A DNA stretch of 64,000 nucleotides from Colias croceus (Eukaryota > Arthropoda > Insecta > Lepidoptera > Pieridae), in NCBI RefSeq assembly GCF_905220415.1, contig NC_059551.1, positions 7,388,001-7,452,000 on the forward strand. Reading direction: 5' to 3'. The notes under the pieces are model-generated. The model worked only from the letters and a program-made list of their open reading frames with translations, did not search any database and was not told the origin of the DNA. Shown here in pieces: positions 59,371-64,000 of the stretch. A program made the translations under genes and the position numbers. Numbering within the stretch: the first letter of the stretch is position 1; each line of letters starts with the position of its first letter.

Positions 59371-60657
59371 GTTGTTTAACATTTTTATGGGCTTATGTTT
59401 TTTTACATGAGACATATATTATTATACATACGATTCAATAAATACTTAGCCTAGAAAAAGTATACGAAAATTTTGGAAAAGTAGCAATTTATTTTTCAAC
59501 ATAGTCTCCTTTTAGTTCGATATACTTAGTCCAGCGATGCTCCAACTTTTTTAACCCGTCCGAAAAATATGTTTTCTCAAACTCTGTAAAATAGGCCTCC
59601 GTGGCAGCTATAACCTCCTCATTTGATCCATATCTATTCCCGACGAGGGATTTTTTCAGATTAGAAAACAGAAAGAAGTCACCAGGGGCTAAATCTGGAG
59701 AATACGGTGGATAAAGCAGCAATTCGTAGCATAATTCGACCAATTTGGCCATGGCAACGGCAGACGTGTAAACCAGTGCGTTGTCGTGGTGTAACAGCAC
59801 CTTTTTCTTAGCCAGATGGGGTCGTTTTTTCTTTAATTCGGCGTCGAATCGGTCCAATAAATTGGCATAGTAAAGCCCTGTAATTGGTTTACCCTTCTCG
59901 AGGTAATCGATGTAGACAACTCCTTGTGAATCCCATAAAATGGTGGCCATAACTTTTGTGGCCGATTTTACAGTTTTCGCCTTCTTTGGAGTACGTTCCC
60001 CGAACTGGATCCATTGTTTTGATTGCTTCTTGGTCTCTGGTGTGTACCAGTGAATCCAGGTTTCATCGACTGTCACAAAACGACGCAAAAACTCCCCTGG
60101 ATTCCGCTTAAACAACGCTAAACACGTCTCCGACGTGGGCTCACTGTTGCGCTTGTTTTCCGGTGTGAGTAAATGCGGCACCCATCGCGCCGACAGCTTT
60201 CTCATGCCAAGTTCCTCGTGAAGAATATGATTGACTGTTCCTTCTGAAATGCCTACAGTCTCAGCTAGCTCCCGAACCTTCAATCGGCGATTTGTCAATA
60301 CGAGATCATGGATTTTTTTAATGTTTTCCTCCGTAGCAGCTGTTTTTGGTGCACCTGGACGTGGTTCATCAAAGACCGACGTACGGCCACGTGCAAACTT
60401 GTTGAACCAATTCTTGAGGGTGGCTATCGATGGAGAAGAGTCACCGTACACGGCATCCAAGCGGCCTTTGATTTCGATACGCTCTTTCCCGTCCAAAAAT
60501 AGGAATCAAATCACCGAACGATATTGCTCTTTTTCCATTTTTGTAAAACCGATCGATACGTTCGCTTCCATAGGTTATCAAATTAAAACAAATGAAGGGA
60601 TTGGAATGAAAATTAAAAAAAATACTTAAAAAAGAATGAGCTACATTGTGGTAAACC
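59371..60657 (-). mobile_element. mariner element, left end displaced by the LTR insertion
   Basis: The right end reads inward as GGTTTACCACAATG with TA outside (60658-60659). The left end, GGTTGTTTAACAT, begins at the AGGT target duplication of the LTR element, and the TA expected outside it is found at 53722-53723 on the far side of that element. The ends are degenerate inverted repeats. The body of about 1.29 kb and a full-length transposase frame fit mariner. The retroelement therefore inserted within the first few bases of an already resident mariner. Confidence 0.65.
59489..60538 (-). pseudogene. mariner transposase with one nonsense codon
   Basis: From ATG 60538 the frame has 349 sense-plus-stop positions, the usual mariner length, but codon 11 is TGA (60506-60508). 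The open part after it is 335 codons. It has the N-terminal paired helix-turn-helix region (YGDSSPSIATLKNWF; SEGTVNHILHEELG), the linker WVPHLLT and the DD34D triad: Asp in VTVDETW (codon 158), Asp in HHDNA (codon 252) and Asp in LAPGDFF (codon 287), with 34 residues between the last two. The residues after HHDNA (LVYTS) and the Gly before the last Asp depart from what I expect of active copies. The enzyme would excise and insert the element at TA. The stop makes this copy inactive unless translation restarts. Confidence 0.85.
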
Positions 60658-60659
60658 TA

Positions 60660-61221
60660 TTTTGAAACAATAGCGCCCCCTGGTGATGAGGCTAGGTACT
60701 TATTGAATGCACCAGGTAAGTATAACATTTATTTGTTTTTTCGTTTTCTTTTTGTACTGGCTTTCTTTCTTTTGATAGCGAGAAAAATCGCGAAAAATAT
60801 TGACGTGACTGAGCTAAATATTTCATATTCCCTAAGAAATTAAAGTTCCCATCGAAACGCATCGATATTGATTGATGAGTTTTATTTCCTATTTACAGAT
60901 CACCTATTTTATAGAATCATCTTTTATATCATATCTTATGTACTTATATTATACATAATCACGACATTTAACAAGAAGTACAGCCAGTACGTAACAAGTC
61001 AAGCACTTATATCAGTGGGAAATTGTTATAAACGTCGCTATAAAATGTCTCTATTAAGCCGTCCTTAAATTACTCCTTTACTGCCAATCGTTTAGCGTTT
61101 TTATGCACTTTTTATTGCGATTCTTCTGTTTTATTAATTGATTTATATCCTGGGTACACGTATGAATTTGTTATTAGGGAAGACGCTTGTCAATTGCTCT
61201 TTTATGTCGTAATACATGTTA
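60660..61221. other. Non-coding spacer
   Basis: No gene recognised. A 66-codon plus-strand frame rich in Ile and Tyr looks like chance. Confidence 0.5.
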
Positions 61222-61420
61222 TCTATGCTAAGATTATATAGCTGAAGAGTTTGTTTGTTTGTTAGTTTGAACACGCTAATCTCAGGAACTACTGGTACGA
61301 TTTGGAAAATTCTTTCGGTACTATATAGCTCATTTATCGAGGAAGGCTATAGGCTATATATGATCACGCTAAGACCAACAGGAGCGGAGCAATACGGGTG
61401 AAACCGCGCGGAACAGCTAG
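61222..61420 (+). mobile_element. Non-autonomous Helitron-like element, GAAGAGTTTGTTTG subfamily
   Basis: Begins A|TCTATGCTAAGATTATATAG, shares GCTGAAGAGTTTGTTTG, GAGGAAGGCTATAGGCTATA and ACCAACAGGAGCGGAGC with the copy at 53.3 kb, and ends CGGAACAGCTAG|T. Confidence 0.65.
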
Positions 61421-62102
61421 TGAGTAATAAATATGGGCATTTCTCGAAATGCAAAGGATACTGGATGAACGAAAGCTCCTATTTGAGGGGAGAAATAGGT
61501 ATCAGTTCAGTATTAGATACTGGTAGGTATCGAATACCTACTTTTATAAAATATCGTAGGGATTAGGTACTATATATTTGGTTTATGTTTACTTTAAAAG
61601 ATTAAAAAGCTTGAAATAGGTATATATATAGATATATTTTCCAGCGTTATGCAATCTGCTCTAAAGATTAATTTTATCTTTTTCCTTATTTCTCAGTACT
61701 GTGAAGCTTGGCATAGTAGATACAACTAGTAGGTTCAGTATAAAATTAATACGCAAAAAAAAACTATATTGTGGTGGTTTGAAAATTTATGTTTTAGCCC
61801 GGAACGTACTTCGCATGTGTATGAATTAAACCGCTTCTATTTCTGAATACATTTCTTAAAGTATTTAAAAACTTAAAGTACTTATTTCTTTGCAACTGAT
61901 TAATGAAATTGCAAAATGCAACAATCTCGTAAGTTAATTAAATAATCAAAGATGATTACCATTCACTTAATATCGAATTAAGTTGTTAAGGAGGCCATTT
62001 TATTATTATGGAGTTATGGATTAACAAAATTGTTACGGTAACGAGAAAAGAAAATACATAAATTTATTTTATTACGTAGTTTACCAAGAAATCATATTTA
62101 TA
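61421..62102. other. Non-coding spacer
   Basis: Nothing recognisable beyond AT-rich sequence. Confidence 0.5.
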
Positions 62103-62290
62103 CTAGCTTTCCGCCCGCGGCTACGCCCGCTTTGTCTAAAACATAATAAATTATATACTAAACCCTTCCTCTTGAATCACTCTATCTATTAAAAAAACCG
62201 CATCAAAATCCGTTGCGTAGTTTCAAATATTTAAGCATACAAAGGGACATAGGGACAGAGAAAGCGACTTTGTTTTATACTATGTAGTGA
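62103..62290 (-). mobile_element. Non-autonomous Helitron-like element, divergent copy
   Basis: Minus strand ends GCGGGCGTAGCCGCGGGCGG then AAAGCTAG|T, and starts A|TCACTACATAGTATAAAAC. A tandem ATGTAGTGAT just outside makes the exact start uncertain by 10 bases. The body has lost most similarity to the other copies. Confidence 0.55.
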
Positions 62291-62656
62291 TATGTAGTGA
62301 TAATGAGGATTCTTATATATTTATAGCAATAAACATTTTGGTTAATCTTTTATAATATGCACAGAATTTAAATAAGATAAACAAGCTTGTTTTTTAAAAT
62401 GCTAAAAATATGTATCTTCAAATCTTTTCGCAGAATCTAGTTTATTATTTTTGATTAAAATAAAAATTTATTGAGTTAATACTAGATCGTTCTAGAGTGG
62501 ACTAATCCTCAAAATATTCATATCAAATCGTCATTCCATAAGATACCTACATATCTACTTACATATCATAAAATAAAATTATAGAGTAACATGATTTTTT
62601 GCAATAATTGTAAGTTTATTAACACTCATTTCTTCATAACTGAGCTTTGTCAGCTG

Positions 62657-62815
62657 TCTATACTAATATGTATGTATTATAAAAAGGAAACGTTTGTATG
62701 TATGTATGGTTTTCACGCATAAACTACTGGACCGATTTTGATGAAATTTGGCACAGACAGATTTGTAGATAGTATAGTGATAAAATTACAACATAGTTTC
62801 TAGGCGCCCTTGTTC
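62657..62815 (+). repeat. Partial repeat related to the Helitron-like family
   Basis: TCTATACTAATATGTATGTATT, a (GTAT)n tract and then AAACTACTGGACCGATTTTGATG and GAAATTTGGCACAGACAG match the style and order of the family bodies. The GC hairpin and CTAG end are missing. Confidence 0.45.
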
Positions 62816-64000
62816 TAGGGCGGCAAAATTATTAACCTGCATACAAAATTTGTTGTTGTCTAGATTAACGTCATACATGAAAATCCTTTAACCAGTTCAG
62901 ACCAAATTTAGGTTTATGTAGTTAGATAAAAGAGCGTTATTTTTCACCAATGAATGCATTATAATAATCAATTTCTAATCACACTAATTTATAGAAGAAA
63001 CTTGTTGTTGTTGTTGTTTATATTCACTGATTAAAGTGAGATAAAAAAATAGTTCTATTTTTACATAGTTATGTATCGTGAATATGAATATATGCCAATT
63101 TTATTATAATAATATGCAAGTGTTTTAAGATTTACTGATATTGATTTTGCATGGAAAATTTCACCCATTTTTTAATTTGAATAAGCATCATTTTTAAGAA
63201 AATAGATAAGACGTATCTATTGAAAGCAAATTAATTCAAAATCAATTTCGTATCTAATAATAAAGATATCACTTTTACTAGGTAAATGAATATTGATGCA
63301 CATATAATTCACCTTTATTATTATAAGTCCTGGCAATCTTCGACAATAATATGCCGCTAACTATTCACATTGAGTTCATCTAAACGTAACTAAGTGAAAA
63401 AACATACAGAAACATACATTTGCTAAAATCTATATTATATTACAAGAACAACGCTCACGATACGTTGGATGAAAACGATAACCGTGCATAGTAGATGCCA
63501 GATGGTTAATGAAGTGTAATAAATAAAAAATCAATAAAAAAGGAGCTTATCACATCGCATTCTCACCAATTTAAAAACTGAAGAATTCTCTAATCTTCAG
63601 GCTCTCAATTTTGCATTTTACATTGCTATACAGTATTATTGATGTCGATGATAATTATACCGTGTAACACAGTATCCGCATCGAAATACTATGTAGTACG
63701 GATATTGACCGTTATGCTGATTGTGCCTACCGTTAACCGAACTATAATTATGCCTTAAGCATTCATCTTACATTATCAACACCATCGCTTACTATTTAAT
63801 TATTGATTTGGTGCGTACCTACGCGTAATCGTTTTATAAAGGTCTGCCTTAATCAATTCAGTTGTTTTCAATCGTTCTTTTAAATTTCGTTATTAAAAAA
63901 ATATCAAAAATAGTAAGAAAACTTGGGTATAGGCACAGAATAATAGCTAGTAGCTAGGTATAGGTATCTAATTTCTCTTAGGGTGACCACGATTTCTAGT
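62816..64000. other. Non-coding stretch to the window end
   Basis: AT-rich, without a supportable gene or a defined repeat. Confidence 0.5.

Larger units (their letters stand above)
53723..59372 (-). mobile_element. Errantivirus-like (Gypsy-clade) LTR element, internally deleted
   Basis: Two 288-bp LTRs (53727-54014 and 59081-59368) appear identical base for base and the whole is flanked by AGGT (53723-53726, 59369-59372). In the element's sense the LTR starts AGTTA and ends TAACT, as in errantiviruses. Order in the element's sense: LTR, primer-binding site, gag, a -1 frameshift site, a shortened pol with integrase, an env remnant reaching into the 3' LTR, purine tract, LTR. At 5.64 kb it is about 2 kb shorter than typical elements because protease, reverse transcriptase and RNase H are mostly missing. 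Identical LTRs imply a recent insertion, so its enzymes were presumably supplied in trans. Confidence 0.9.

Overview
This window looks like lepidopteran (moth or butterfly) nuclear DNA. It is very AT-rich, with long gene-poor stretches, frequent TAGGTA/TACCTA words, many copies of a short (GTCT)n-bearing Helitron-like repeat, a tRNA-derived SINE with a GATGAT tail, a mariner, and an errantivirus-type LTR element. No species can be named from the sequence alone. The two strands carry almost no long open frames outside transposons, so most of the window is either non-coding regulatory DNA or decayed repeats.

The one host gene I can support lies on the minus strand at about 29.1-30.8 kb. It has a TATA box and initiator, a short first coding exon, a 151-bp intron and a second exon. 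The 150-residue protein is basic in its N-terminal half and carries a near-C-terminal N-x-A-N-E-x-x-E motif. The 3'UTR holds four GTCTTCC (GY) boxes, four AGCTTTA (Brd) boxes and three TGTGAT (K) boxes. Together these identify it as a probable Bearded-family gene, a Notch-pathway inhibitor of Neuralized that is controlled after transcription by miR-7, miR-4/79 and miR-2/13-type microRNAs. About 3.4 kb upstream, three GCAGGTG proneural E-boxes and one CGTGGGAA Su(H) site sit within 82 bp. Two further E-box/Su(H) pairs occur near 41.0 and 50.4 kb. These are candidate distal Notch plus proneural enhancers.

The right part (53.7-60.7 kb) is a nest of mobile elements. A mariner with a nonsense codon in its transposase has been split close to its left end by a 5.64-kb errantivirus-like LTR element on the minus strand. 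The LTRs are identical (288 bp) and flanked by a 4-bp AGGT duplication, so insertion was recent. Yet the element lacks most of protease, all of reverse transcriptase and most of RNase H, through a deletion that keeps the frame open, and it also lacks the N-terminal part of env. It therefore looks like a non-autonomous copy mobilised in trans.

Other mobile or repetitive structures are: a 237-bp MITE (13.0 kb); a (GTAT)n-bearing repeat (22.5 kb); a 530-bp near-perfect inverted repeat (23.0 kb); the SINE (24.3 kb, 13-bp target duplication); a 58-bp minisatellite (36.5 kb); a pogo/Tigger-like element with TA target duplication and a broken N-terminal transposase piece (39.2-40.9 kb); a 5'-truncated non-LTR fragment (43.3 kb, 16-bp target duplication); a hAT-type MITE (51.8-52.5 kb, 8-bp duplication) interrupted by a Helitron-like copy; and nine other Helitron-like copies or fragments. 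The remaining kilobases hold no gene I can recognise. Several GC-rich patches there (about 16.0, 18.0, 34.1, 41.0 and 46.1 kb) stand out and could be regulatory.
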